From CALMKX01 sp036274895 (GTDB lineage: Bacteria > Acidobacteriota > Thermoanaerobaculia > Multivoradales > SZUA-115), in contig DASUEU010000004.1 in the NCBI GenBank assembly GCA_036274895.1, positions 1 through 64,000 of the forward strand: a DNA stretch of 64,000 nt. Reading direction: 5' to 3'. Of this stretch, positions 16,729 through 26,240 are shown piece after piece. A program made the translations under genes and the position numbers. The notes beneath the pieces are model-generated. The model had not been told where the DNA came from and did not search any database. It saw nothing but the letters and a program-made list of their open reading frames with translations. Position 1 is the stretch's first letter; every line of letters begins with the position of its first letter.

Positions 16729-19700
16729 ATGCTGGGACACCTCTTCCGCTTCGAAGCGCGCTACCAGTTGCGCCAGCCCCTGTTCTGGGCCACCGGGCTG
16801 TTCTTCGCCTTCATGACCTTCATGGCGGTGACCTCGGACGCGGTGTCGATCGGCGGCTCGATCGGCAACGTCCATCGCAACGCCCCCTACGTCATCCTGC
16901 AGTTCCTGGGCATCATGAGCGTGATGGCCCTCTTCGTGGTCACGGCCTTCGTCGCCAGTGCCGCCCTCAGGGACTTCGATCGCAACACCCACGAGCTGTT
17001 CTTTTCGAAGCCGATCACCAAGCGGGACTACCTTCTGGGCCGCTTCGGCGGCTCCCTGCTGGCCTCGATGGGCGTGATGGTGGTCTGCGCCCTGGGCATC
17101 TGGCTGGGCAGCCTCATGCCCTGGCTCGAAGCCGAGCGGCTCGGCCCCTTCCGCCTCGGGCCCTACCTCTTCGGCCTGCTGGTGCTCGCCCTGCCCAGCC
17201 TGTTCTTCATCGCCTCGCTGTTCTTCACCCTGGCCGTGGTGTCGCGCAGCTGGCTCACCACCTACGTCGGCGTGGCCGTGTTCTTCGCCGCCTGGGCCGT
17301 GAGCACCCAGCTCTTCCAGAGCATGGACGCCCGCTCTACGGCTGCCATGCTCGACCCCTTCGGCCTCTCGGCCTTCGAACTGGCCACCCGCTACTGGACG
17401 GTGGCCGAGCGCAACACTGCTGTGCCAGCCCTGACCGGCTACCTGCTGTGGAATCGACTGCTGTGGAGCGGCATCGCCTGCCTCTGCTTCGCCGTGGGCT
17501 ATCGCGCCTTCCGCCCCACGGCCCGACTGGAGGGCCGGCGTCGCAAGGGCCGGAGCGTCGAGGAGCCGGCGGCCGAGCGTCCGGCCAGCTTGGCCCTGCC
17601 GGCCGCGTCCCGGCGCTACGACGGCTGGGCTCGCTGGAAACAGACGTGGTCGGTGATGCGGTTCGAGACCCGCACGGTGCTGACCAGCATCCCGTTCTTG
17701 ATCATGCTGCTGATTGGACTGGTGAACTTCGTCCTGTCCCAGGACGTGTCAGAGAACCTCTACGGCACCAGGGTCTACCCCGTCACCCGCCTGATGCTCG
17801 ACCTGCTCGATGGAACTTTCAATTTCTACCTGGTGATCATCATCACCCTCTTCGCCGGAGAGATGGTCGGCCGCGAGCGGGCCCATTCGGTGGCCGAGGC
17901 CCATGGCTCGCTGCCGATCCCGGACTGGATGCCGCTGGTCGGCAAGCTGTCGGCCCTGATCGCCGTTATCGTGGTCTTCCTCGGTGCCGGGATCCTGACC
18001 GCGACGATCTATCAAGTGGCGGTCGGCTACTACCACATCGAGCCGCTGCTCTATTTCAAGGGCTTCCTGGTGAACTTCTGGCCGTTCACGCTGATCGCCA
18101 TGCTGGCCGTGTTCTGGCAGGCGGCCTCGCCCAACAAGTTCGTCGGCTATCTGGGGATGGTGGTCTTCCTGATCTCCGGCGTAGTGCTGCGGGCCCTGGA
18201 TTTCGATCACAACCTCTATGTCTTCGCTGCCTCACCCTCCACGCCCTATTCGGACCTGAACGGCTACGGCCACTTCGTGGCGCCCTTCGTATGGTTCATG
18301 GTCTATTGGAGCTTCCTGGCCCTGGCCCTGGTGGCGCTCGGCGCCATGCTGTGGATCCGCGGCACCGAGACCGCCTGGAAGAGCCGCCGCAGCCTCGCCG
18401 CGGCACGCTTCCGGGGTCCGGTGCGCGTGCTGGCGGCCGTGGGGCTCACGGGCTTCGTGGCCACGGGCGCCTGGATCTACTACAACACCAACGTCCTCAA
18501 CCTCTACGTACCGGACGACCAGCGGGAGGCCAAGCAGGCGGACTACGAGAAGAAGTACTCCCAGTACCGCGACCTGCCCATGCCCCGGATCGTCGACGTC
18601 CAGACGGCGGTGGACATCTTTCCCGAGGAGCGCCGCGTGCACCTGGCCGGCACCTATCACCTGGTCAACCAGGAGGCAGCGCCGATCGACGCCGTCCACG
18701 TGACCCTCGATCCCCGGGTGAAGGTCGACACCTTCGACCTGCCCGGAGCGGAACGCACCGATTTCGACGCTCGGCTTGGGTACTCCATCTACCGGCTGTC
18801 TCCGCCGCTGGCGCCCGGTGCCGAGACCGACCTCCGCTTCGACCTCTCGTTGGCCTATCACGGCTTCGAGAACGACCGCTCGGACACCTCGTTGGTCGCC
18901 AACGGCACCTTCTTCAACAACCTGCAATACTTCCCTCGGCTGGGTTTCGACGAGGGCGCCCGCCTGCTGGATCGCAACAAGCGCAAGAAGAACGGATTGC
19001 CACCGGTGATTCGGACACGCAAGGTGGACGATCCGCAGGGCCTGCGCAACACGCCCCTGGCACACGACTCGGACTGGATCCACTTCGCCACCACGGTCTC
19101 CACCAGCGACGACCAGATCGCCCTCGCCCCCGGCTACCTGGTGAAGGACTGGCAGGAGGGCGGTCGCCACTACTACCGCTACGAGATGGACAGCCCGATC
19201 CTGCACTTCTATTCCTACCTCTCGGCGCGCTGGGAGGTGGCCCGCGACCGCTGGGGCGAAGTGCCGATCGAGATCTATCATCACCCCGACCACTCGATGA
19301 ACGTCGGCCGGATGATCGATGGCGTCAAGAAGTCCCTCGACTACTTCACTCGCGAACTCGGCCCCTATCAGCACCGACAGGTGCGGATCCTCGAGGTTCC
19401 GGGCTATCAGCAATTCGCCCAGTCCTTCCCCAACACGATTCCTTTCTCGGAGCGGATCGGCTTCGTCGCGGACCTCCGAGACCCGGACGCGATCGACTAC
19501 GTCTTCTACGTCACGGCCCACGAAGTGGCACACCAGTGGTGGGGTCACCAGGTGTGCAGCGGCGACGTCCAGGGCTCGACCATGCTGATCGAGAGCCTGG
19601 CCCAGTACTCGGCCCTGATGGTGATGGAGAAGGAGTATGGTCGCGAGAAGATGCGTCGCTTCTTGAAGTACGAGCTGGACCGTTACCTCCAGCGGCGCAG

Positions 19701-20313
19701 CGGCGAGCTGGTGGAAGAGATGCCGCTGGTGCTGGTGGAGAACCAGCCCTACATCCACTACAACAAGGGCAGCTTGGTGTTCTACGCCCTCCGCGAGGCG
19801 ATCGGTGAAGAAGCCCTGAATGGAGCCCTCTCCCGCTTCGTCGCCGACAAGAAGTTCCAACGGCCACCGTTCACCACTTCGATGGAGCTGCTCGGTTACC
19901 TGCGCGAGGCCACGCCGCCCGAGCTCCAGGGCTTCGTCACCGACCTCTTCGAGCGCATCACCCTGTTCGACAACCGCGCGAAGCAAGCCACCTGGAAGCG
20001 GCTGCCGGACGGACGCTTCGAGGTCAAGCTGGCGTTCTCGGCCAAGAAGCTCTACGCCGATGGCCAGGGGGTCGAGACCGAGGCCAAGCTCGACGACTGG
20101 CTCGAGGTCGGGGTGTTCGCGCGCCAGCCGGGGGAGAGCGAGGCCAAGGAGAAGGTGCTGGCCCTCGAGCGGCGGCGCTTCGCCGAGAGCGAAGGGGAGA
20201 TCACCCTGGTGGTCGATCAGCAACCGTTCGAGGCCGGCATCGACCCGTACAACAAAACGATCGATCGCAGCTCCGACGACAACCGGACGAAAGTGAGCGA
20301 GGCGGGGACGTAG
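16729..20313 (+). CDS. ABC-2-type permease fused to M1-family metallopeptidase
   Basis: Membrane protein of 1194 residues. The first 590 or so hold two sets of hydrophobic segments, each opened by a cytoplasmic MxxFE-like start (HLFRFEARYQLRQPLFW and SVMRFETRTVLTSIPFLIM), typical of ABC-2 permeases. From about residue 620 follows an M1 (gluzincin) peptidase: the zinc motif HEVAHQWWGHQ near 930 and the third ligand in MLIESLAQYSALMVMEKEYG about 20 residues on. An incomplete match to the classical GAMEN exopeptidase loop was seen. Similar permease/peptidase fusions occur in Bacteroidota and Acidobacteriota. The peptidase domain probably faces the periplasm; its substrate is unknown. Confidence 0.9.
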   Translation: MLGHLFRFEARYQLRQPLFWATGLFFAFMTFMAVTSDAVSIGGSIGNVHRNAPYVILQFLGIMSVMALFVVTAFVASAALRDFDRNTHELFFSKPITKRDYLLGRFGGSLLASMGVMVVCALGIWLGSLMPWLEAERLGPFRLGPYLFGLLVLALPSLFFIASLFFTLAVVSRSWLTTYVGVAVFFAAWAVSTQLFQSMDARSTAAMLDPFGLSAFELATRYWTVAERNTAVPALTGYLLWNRLLWSGIACLCFAVGYRAFRPTARLEGRRRKGRSVEEPAAERPASLALPAASRRYDGWARWKQTWSVMRFETRTVLTSIPFLIMLLIGLVNFVLSQDVSENLYGTRVYPVTRLMLDLLDGTFNFYLVIIITLFAGEMVGRERAHSVAEAHGSLPIPDWMPLVGKLSALIAVIVVFLGAGILTATIYQVAVGYYHIEPLLYFKGFLVNFWPFTLIAMLAVFWQAASPNKFVGYLGMVVFLISGVVLRALDFDHNLYVFAASPSTPYSDLNGYGHFVAPFVWFMVYWSFLALALVALGAMLWIRGTETAWKSRRSLAAARFRGPVRVLAAVGLTGFVATGAWIYYNTNVLNLYVPDDQREAKQADYEKKYSQYRDLPMPRIVDVQTAVDIFPEERRVHLAGTYHLVNQEAAPIDAVHVTLDPRVKVDTFDLPGAERTDFDARLGYSIYRLSPPLAPGAETDLRFDLSLAYHGFENDRSDTSLVANGTFFNNLQYFPRLGFDEGARLLDRNKRKKNGLPPVIRTRKVDDPQGLRNTPLAHDSDWIHFATTVSTSDDQIALAPGYLVKDWQEGGRHYYRYEMDSPILHFYSYLSARWEVARDRWGEVPIEIYHHPDHSMNVGRMIDGVKKSLDYFTRELGPYQHRQVRILEVPGYQQFAQSFPNTIPFSERIGFVADLRDPDAIDYVFYVTAHEVAHQWWGHQVCSGDVQGSTMLIESLAQYSALMVMEKEYGREKMRRFLKYELDRYLQRRSGELVEEMPLVLVENQPYIHYNKGSLVFYALREAIGEEALNGALSRFVADKKFQRPPFTTSMELLGYLREATPPELQGFVTDLFERITLFDNRAKQATWKRLPDGRFEVKLAFSAKKLYADGQGVETEAKLDDWLEVGVFARQPGESEAKEKVLALERRRFAESEGEITLVVDQQPFEAGIDPYNKTIDRSSDDNRTKVSEAGT

Positions 20314-20415
20314 GGGCGACGCATGCGTCGCCCTCCGACGAAGAGGGCAGGCACGGGGGCCTGCCCCTACGGCCTGAATCGGGATCTCAGTAGGGGCGGA
20401 CCAACGTGTCCGCCC
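20314..20415. repeat. Three consecutive intergenic hairpin repeats
   Basis: Three palindromic units that share a TAGGGGC-type edge lie between the convergent M1-fusion and subtilase genes. Unit 1 (20314-20333) is a perfect 20-bp palindrome with arms GGGCGACGCA/TGCGTCGCCC. Unit 2 (20345-20366) has GGGCAGGC and GCCTGCCC and is followed by CTAC. Unit 3 (20394-20415) has GGGCGGAC and GTCCGCCC. The first begins inside the stop codon of the upstream gene. They look like dispersed REP-type elements and could also end transcription from both sides. Confidence 0.75.
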
Positions 20416-20449
20416 TCTCCGGGGAGGGCCGACACATCGATCGTCCGCC

Positions 20450-23400
20450 TCAGTCGTTGTAGGTGACGATCAGCTCGGGCCGGAGGCCGGCCTTGGCGAG
20501 GGCGTTGTAGTAGTGCATGAGGTCGCTGGCACCCTCGTCGTCATCGCCGCCACCGCGGGGGCCGTCGCAGCTGATGCGGACCTGGGTGGTGCCGGTCTTG
20601 TTGACGCGGTCCGGCGGGTCGGGGATCGGGAAGGGGTCGTAGTAGAGGTTGGCGTAGGACCACTCGAGAGGGTCCGAGGCGTAGCCGAAGACGCTCAGCT
20701 GCGGGAAGTCGGCCGGCGCTTCGAAGTCCTCGGCGGCGAGGGCCGTCGTGGCACCGAAGCCGTCGAGATCGACGTCGATCCAGCAGGGCCAGTGGCTCAC
20801 CATCGGGTGCAGGCCGCTGGCCTCCCAGCTCCACAGGCTGAGGCGCAGCACGGCGCCGGTGATTTCGAAGTCGTCGGGGATCGCCGAGGTGTCGAAGGAA
20901 ACGATGACCTTGACCTGGCGGTCTTGGTCGTCGTCGCCGAAGCTGAGCGGGACGTTCGACGATGAGGCCGGAACGAAGGAGCCACCGACCCCGCTGTCCT
21001 CAGCGGATTCGGTCACCGTGCCGTCCTCCGTGCCGCCGGGCGTGAAGACCAGGGCCGGCTCAGCCGCGACCTGATCGCAGAAGGTGAGGTGGACGTCGTC
21101 GACGTGGTAGGTGGTCGTGCCGAAGTAAGGCTGACTGGCGAGCACGAGGTCGATGGTCTGTCCCTGCCAGGGCGTCAGATCGAGGTAGTGAGCCTCCATC
21201 CACACCTCCTCGGGCCAGCCGTGATCGCGTTCGTCGAGCACGGCGAATACCTCGCCGGTGCCCGGGCGCCGTACCTCGACCCGGAAGAAGTCGCGCTGAT
21301 CGCCATCGCCGCCCGACTCCCAGGTGGTCATCCGCCAGGAGAAGGACAGCTCGGCCCGGGCGAGGTTGCCGGGCAGGGTGAGGGGGAGGGTGGCCGTGTC
21401 GGAGTCGTCGAGCGCGAGCACCGAGCCGGAGCCGTCGGGGTTGGCGATCACCTTGGCGCCGTTCAGCGTCCAGTCCGGGCTGCCTTCGTCGAAGTCCCAG
21501 GTCTGGCTCCGGCACTCCTCCCAGCTCTCGAGCTCGGCCGAGTAGATCAGGCCGAAGCTCTGGGGGCCCTCGGGCAGAACGGGCGCGCTGACCCTGACCG
21601 TCCACCAGCCGGCCTGGGGATCGTCCACCACCACCTGTTCCTGGTTGTCGAGGGTGTTGTCGCCGCGGCCGGCGGGCAGGTGGAAGTTGCTGTCCTTGGT
21701 GCCCAGCACCCAGGCCTGGTGCACCGTGCCGTCGGGTGCCACGAGCTCCAGGCGCAGGTCGTTGACCAGCTGGGCGTAGGCGAACTGATTGGGCACGGCG
21801 TCGTCCCAGGCCAGGGTGGAGCGCAGCTGGTGGGCGTTGCTCGGCACGAAGATCGAGTAGGTCTTCTCGGCCCCTTCAGCCGTGAGCACGGCGGTTCCCC
21901 ACTGGAGGTCGTTGCCGTTGCCGAGCTTGCCGTCGTCCCGGCCGAGCAGTTCGATGAACGCCTCGGCGTCCACCAGGCCGTAGCCAAAGGTGTAGTCCGG
22001 ACCGAGCTGGCCGCGGTCGCGGGCGGTGTGGATCAGGAGGGCCTTGACCAGGGCCGGCAGCGGCCGTTGGTTCTCCTGCCCGAAGCCCAGCTCACGCCAG
22101 CGCTGGATGAAGGCCGCGACCGTGCCGGTGACGGCGGGCGCGGCCATCGAGGTGCCGCACCAGGGGGTTTGGGGATCGACGATCGAGGCGTAGACGCCCT
22201 CGAGCACCGAGGAGTAGATGCCGTGGTCGGTGTTGGGCATCCGGCCACTCTCGCAGCCGGGCGCCACGACCACGGGCTTCAAGCGATCGTCGTCACAAGG
22301 GCCCCAGCCGGAGAAGTGACTCATGGCCCCACCGTCGGAATGCACGGCACCGACGGTGATCGGGTTCTTGGCACAGGCGGGAGGGCCGAGCGTGGCGTAG
22401 TGGGAGCCGCAGCGGAAGTTGCCGCGCTCGTTGCTCGCGGCCCAGGTGACGATCAGGGGCGCTGGGATCTCCGGGTTGTCGCCGCGGACGATGCCGTCCA
22501 CCAGGGCGCCGAAGAGCTGGTAGTCGCCGTGTAGGCCGCAGGAGAGGTCCCAGTCCTTGCTGACCTGGAGCCCGATCGAGTTGTTGGCAAGGTCGATGCC
22601 GTGCTCCTCCACCGCTTCGGCGTAGTCCTTCTCGAGGTCGAGGAGGTCGTTGACGAAGGGGAAGTTGAAGCCGACGTTGTCCTCACCGAGGCCGGCCGAG
22701 ATCACGCTCGCACCGTAGGCCACACCTCGGCCGCGGCCGAAGTCGCTGTCCGTGCCGTTGCCCGCTGCCGTGCCGGCCACGTGAGTGGCGTGGTCAGAGG
22801 GGTCGGCCTCGTTGAGCAGGGTCAGCCGCGAGCCGCCGGAGCCGCTGAAGGTGGGGTGATCCTCCTGGGCGGTGCCGTCGTCGTAGACCAGGATCTTGAT
22901 GCCCTCGGCGTCGAGGCTTCCCGGCCAGCCGTTGACCTGGTCGACGCCCATCTGCCGGCGGATGGCGTCGTTCATGGCCGAGAGGCGAGCGGGGGCCTCC
23001 TCGACCCACAGCACCTCCTCGCGGCCGGCGAGCTCGTTGAGGCGGGACTCCGGCAGCCACATTGCGAGGCCGTGGAGGCCCGCCACCGGGGGTAGGGCGA
23101 AGCCGCCCAGCTCCTTGGCCAGCTCGGCGCCGCGGTCGAGGGCCACATCCCGGTGTAGCTGGACGAAGAGCTTGATCTCCCCGGGCCGCAGCTCGCTCCG
23201 CGCCCAGGCGCCGATCTGCTTCGCGGCCAGGCGCGGGTGGAGCTTCGACGGCCCGTCCCAGGCCATGGCCCAGCGCACCTGGGGCTGGGTGAGGGCTGAA
23301 GCGGCCTTGTCGGCGGCGACGGCTGCGATCCAGGCCCGGCCGGAGACGTAGCCCTGCAGCTCGAGGCCACCGGCGGCCAAGGCTGAGCGCAGCTCTGGGC

Positions 23401-23623
23401 TGGGAGTCCCGTGGAGCTGCACCAGCACGTGGCGCTTCTGCCCCGGGGCCGCCTTGGCGGCGACTAGTGCCAGCGTGGCGGCGGGGACGCCCGGAGCGGG
23501 GGTGAGCTCCCCCGTGAGCAGGTGGACGGTGTGGGGATTCGTCGATCCGGCCCAGGCCGGGGACGACGCGATGAACAGAGCTAGCGCGAGCCGCGCCGTG
23601 GCGCGGGCGATTCGATCGATCAT
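20450..23623 (-). CDS. Secreted subtilisin-like (S8) serine protease, second of a tandem pair
   Basis: S8 protease of 1057 residues. The signal peptide ends near SSPAWA (residue 25) and is followed by a pro-region-like segment to about 235. Catalytic positions are Asp248 in VYDDG, His278 in HATHVAGTAAGNG, oxyanion Asn398 in AASNERG and Ser492 in CGTSMAAPAV. A C-terminal region of more than 350 residues holds beta-sandwich modules with the phrase NTLDNQEQV, shared with the neighbouring protease. ATG at 23623 is chosen because the signal peptide follows directly; the frame is open further upstream but only through the other protease gene. It is 19 bp after that gene, so they form an operon. Probably an extracellular nutrient protease (inference). 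Confidence 0.92.
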   Translation of the reverse strand: MIDRIARATARLALALFIASSPAWAGSTNPHTVHLLTGELTPAPGVPAATLALVAAKAAPGQKRHVLVQLHGTPSPELRSALAAGGLELQGYVSGRAWIAAVAADKAASALTQPQVRWAMAWDGPSKLHPRLAAKQIGAWARSELRPGEIKLFVQLHRDVALDRGAELAKELGGFALPPVAGLHGLAMWLPESRLNELAGREEVLWVEEAPARLSAMNDAIRRQMGVDQVNGWPGSLDAEGIKILVYDDGTAQEDHPTFSGSGGSRLTLLNEADPSDHATHVAGTAAGNGTDSDFGRGRGVAYGASVISAGLGEDNVGFNFPFVNDLLDLEKDYAEAVEEHGIDLANNSIGLQVSKDWDLSCGLHGDYQLFGALVDGIVRGDNPEIPAPLIVTWAASNERGNFRCGSHYATLGPPACAKNPITVGAVHSDGGAMSHFSGWGPCDDDRLKPVVVAPGCESGRMPNTDHGIYSSVLEGVYASIVDPQTPWCGTSMAAPAVTGTVAAFIQRWRELGFGQENQRPLPALVKALLIHTARDRGQLGPDYTFGYGLVDAEAFIELLGRDDGKLGNGNDLQWGTAVLTAEGAEKTYSIFVPSNAHQLRSTLAWDDAVPNQFAYAQLVNDLRLELVAPDGTVHQAWVLGTKDSNFHLPAGRGDNTLDNQEQVVVDDPQAGWWTVRVSAPVLPEGPQSFGLIYSAELESWEECRSQTWDFDEGSPDWTLNGAKVIANPDGSGSVLALDDSDTATLPLTLPGNLARAELSFSWRMTTWESGGDGDQRDFFRVEVRRPGTGEVFAVLDERDHGWPEEVWMEAHYLDLTPWQGQTIDLVLASQPYFGTTTYHVDDVHLTFCDQVAAEPALVFTPGGTEDGTVTESAEDSGVGGSFVPASSSNVPLSFGDDDQDRQVKVIVSFDTSAIPDDFEITGAVLRLSLWSWEASGLHPMVSHWPCWIDVDLDGFGATTALAAEDFEAPADFPQLSVFGYASDPLEWSYANLYYDPFPIPDPPDRVNKTGTTQVRISCDGPRGGGDDDEGASDLMHYYNALAKAGLRPELIVTYND

Positions 23624-23642
23624 GGCGACCGTTCCTTTCGGT

Positions 23643-26240
23643 TCAGGGCAAGGGCGTGGGCAGGGTGGTCGGACAGGTCTCGAAGCTGAAGTCGTCGACC
23701 CAGAAGGTGGTGGGGTAGGTCGAGTCCATCGTGGCGTGGAAGACCAGGTCGAGGGTCTGACCGTCGAAGTCCGACAGGTCGAGGTGGGCGGTCTCCATCC
23801 ACACCTTCTGCGGCCAGCCGGCGTTGTGGTGCTCCGCGACGGCCAGCACCTCGCCGGTGAAGTGATCCCGGGCTTCGGCGCGCAGCCGGTCCTCTTCGAC
23901 GTAGGGGTACTGCTCCTGGCTCTCGACCCAGAAGCGGTAGCTCCACTCGGCGCGGCCGGCGTCCACTGACACGGTGACGGTGCGCGTGGCCGCGCCCGAG
24001 CCGGTGAAGCGCAGCGCCTGGTTCCAGTTCTGGATGGTCGAGTCCGGGGCCTTGGCGACTTCGGCGCCGTCCTCGAAAGTCCACTCGGAGGTGCGGCCGG
24101 AGAAGTTGTCCGACCAAGCGACGCAGAGCTGCTCGATGACGTTGACTCGCTCGGCCGACCAGGCGAGGCCATAGGTCTGCGCGCCGCTCGGCACGTCGGT
24201 GCCGCGCACCCGCAGTGTCCAGGTCCCCTCGACCGGGGCGATCACCTCCACCTGCTCCTGGTTGTCGAGGGTGTTGTCGCCGTGGGTGGCGGGCTTGTGG
24301 CGCTTGCCTTCCTTGGGGTCGAGGACCCAGGCACGGTGCAAGGTGCCGTCCGGGGCCACCAGTTCGAGGGTGAGGTCGTTCACCAGCTCGCCGAGGGTTT
24401 CCGGGCCAGAGGCCGGATCGTCCCAGGCCAGGCTCGCCACCAGGCGGGCCGTGCTCGCCGGCACCACCACCTCGTAGAGCACCTCGCCTTCGTGTGTCAC
24501 CTCGCCCCGGCCCCACTCCGGGCCGCCGCCGTTGCCCACCACGCCGTCGTCGGCACGCAGCAGGTCGATCAGCGCCTTGGCGTCGACCAGGCCGTAGCCG
24601 TAGAGGAAGTCCGGGCCGTGGGCTCCACGGTCGTGCGAGGTCTGGATCAGCATCGCTTTCAGGAGGGCGGGCAGCGGCTGCTCCCCGGCGCCACCGTGGC
24701 CCAGGTCCCGCCAGTCCTCGATGACGAGGGCGAGGGTGCCGGCGACGGCGGGAGTGGCCATGGAGGTGCCGCACACGGGGGTCAGGACGCCGTCGACCCA
24801 AGCATGGGATCCATAGATCCCGCCGACGAGCGAGGAGTAGATGCCGTCGTCGCCGTTGACGGCGCCGGTCTCGCAGCCGGGCGCCACCACGGTGGGCTTC
24901 AAGCGCCCGTCGTCGCAGGGTCCCCAGCTGGAGAAGCTGGTCATGGCGCCGCCGTCGGAGTTGACCGCACCCACGTGAATCGGATTCTTGGCGCAGGCCG
25001 GCGGGGCAATCGTGTCGAACGCGGTGCCGCACTGGGCGTAGCCGCGCTCGTTGCCGGCCGACCAGGTGACCGGCAAGGGGCGGCCGATCTCGGGGTGGTC
25101 CCCCCGGACGATGCCGTCGATCAGCTCGGCGGTGGTGCCATAGGTACCCTCGGCCTCACACCAGGGCGTCGGCCACCAGGCGAGATTGCTGCCGAGGGAG
25201 TTGGTGGCGAGGTCGGCGCGGTGGGGCTCACCCGTAGCGAGCAGGTAGTCCTCCTCCATGTCGTACTCGAAGGTGACGAAGGGCAGCGTGATGCCGTCGT
25301 AGTCCGGGGCCGCGGAGAGGATGCGGATCGCCGGAGCAACCCCCCGGCCGAGCAGCAGCGGGGAACCGTCGCCGCTGGCACCCGCCGTACCGGCCACGTG
25401 GGTGGAGTGGTCCCTCTCCGGATTGGGCTCGTCGATGAGCGAGACGCGGCTGGTGCCGCGCGGGCCGGCGAAGGCCGGATGGTCCTCGTCCACCCAGCCC
25501 TCGTCGTAGACCATCATCCGCACGCCCACGCCGCTGAGGCCATAGGGTGAAGCCTGGAGCGGGTTGACCCGCATCAGGGAGCGGACACCGTTGTTGTTGG
25601 CTGAAAGGGCCATGGGCGCCTCGGTGATGAAGCGCACCTCCTCGCGCTCGGCGAGGGCGCCGAGCCGCCCGGCGGGTAGGTTGAGCAGCACGCCGTGGAG
25701 GCCCGCCACGCGGGTGGCGATCTCGGCGTCGAGGGCGGCGGCCAGGTCCTTGGCCGTTTCCAAAGCCACGTCGTGGTGGAGGTAGACGAAGACCACCGCC
25801 CGCTCCGGACGGCGAGGGTCGAGCGAGGCTGCCGGCCCGGCCGCGAGGCGGGGGTGGAGCTTGCGGGAGGCATCCCAGGGCGTGGCCCAACGCACCTCCC
25901 GGCGCAGCAACACCTCTCCGGCTCGAACGGCGGGGAGGGCGGCAAGCCAGGCGCGGCCCGAGAGGTAGGGGCCCAGCTCGAGGCCCTGCTCGGCGAGCTG
26001 GCGCTTCTCGGCCTCGGTGGGGATGCGATGGAGCTGGACCAGGGCGTGGACCTTGCCCTCGCCGACGGCTCGGCCCTTGGCCGCGAGCTTGGTGAGGGTG
26101 CTGGCGGTGACGCCCGCAGCGGGAGTCAGCTCCCCGGCGAGCAGGCGGATGGTGTAGGGGCCGGACTTCGCCGCCGGGGTCGGGGCGGCGAGAGCGGGCG
26201 TGGTCAGGAGCAAGGCGAGGCACAGCGCTCGGCGGAGCAT
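23643..26240 (-). CDS. Secreted subtilisin-like (S8) serine protease, first of a tandem pair
   Basis: S8 protease of 865 residues with signal peptide MLRRALCLALLLTTPALA. The pro-region-like part aligns with its neighbour (AGELTPAAGV, LHPRLAA). Catalytic Asp246 (VYDEG) and His278 (HSTHVAGTAGASG) are at almost the same positions as in the neighbour; the Asn is in SAGNERG and the Ser in CGTSMATPAV. The C-terminal modules again contain NTLDNQEQVEV and a jelly-roll-like stretch. GGAGG lies 6 nt before the ATG. The two genes look like a tandem duplication that has since diverged, the second having gained about 190 C-terminal residues. Confidence 0.92.
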   Translation of the reverse strand: MLRRALCLALLLTTPALAAPTPAAKSGPYTIRLLAGELTPAAGVTASTLTKLAAKGRAVGEGKVHALVQLHRIPTEAEKRQLAEQGLELGPYLSGRAWLAALPAVRAGEVLLRREVRWATPWDASRKLHPRLAAGPAASLDPRRPERAVVFVYLHHDVALETAKDLAAALDAEIATRVAGLHGVLLNLPAGRLGALAEREEVRFITEAPMALSANNNGVRSLMRVNPLQASPYGLSGVGVRMMVYDEGWVDEDHPAFAGPRGTSRVSLIDEPNPERDHSTHVAGTAGASGDGSPLLLGRGVAPAIRILSAAPDYDGITLPFVTFEYDMEEDYLLATGEPHRADLATNSLGSNLAWWPTPWCEAEGTYGTTAELIDGIVRGDHPEIGRPLPVTWSAGNERGYAQCGTAFDTIAPPACAKNPIHVGAVNSDGGAMTSFSSWGPCDDGRLKPTVVAPGCETGAVNGDDGIYSSLVGGIYGSHAWVDGVLTPVCGTSMATPAVAGTLALVIEDWRDLGHGGAGEQPLPALLKAMLIQTSHDRGAHGPDFLYGYGLVDAKALIDLLRADDGVVGNGGGPEWGRGEVTHEGEVLYEVVVPASTARLVASLAWDDPASGPETLGELVNDLTLELVAPDGTLHRAWVLDPKEGKRHKPATHGDNTLDNQEQVEVIAPVEGTWTLRVRGTDVPSGAQTYGLAWSAERVNVIEQLCVAWSDNFSGRTSEWTFEDGAEVAKAPDSTIQNWNQALRFTGSGAATRTVTVSVDAGRAEWSYRFWVESQEQYPYVEEDRLRAEARDHFTGEVLAVAEHHNAGWPQKVWMETAHLDLSDFDGQTLDLVFHATMDSTYPTTFWVDDFSFETCPTTLPTPLP

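Noticed and set aside
16419..19808. A 1129-codon plus-strand frame overlapping the ABC ATPase and permease fusion
   Set aside because: It overlaps two genes with clear motifs in another frame, and its sequence is Arg/Pro/Gly-rich without structure.
20314..20415. CRISPR-like array
   Set aside because: Only three units, each a palindrome of different sequence, with irregular spacing and no cas genes.
23624..24172. N-terminal extension of the second subtilase into the first
   Set aside because: The added residues are an out-of-frame reading of the neighbouring protease; the signal peptide begins at 23623.
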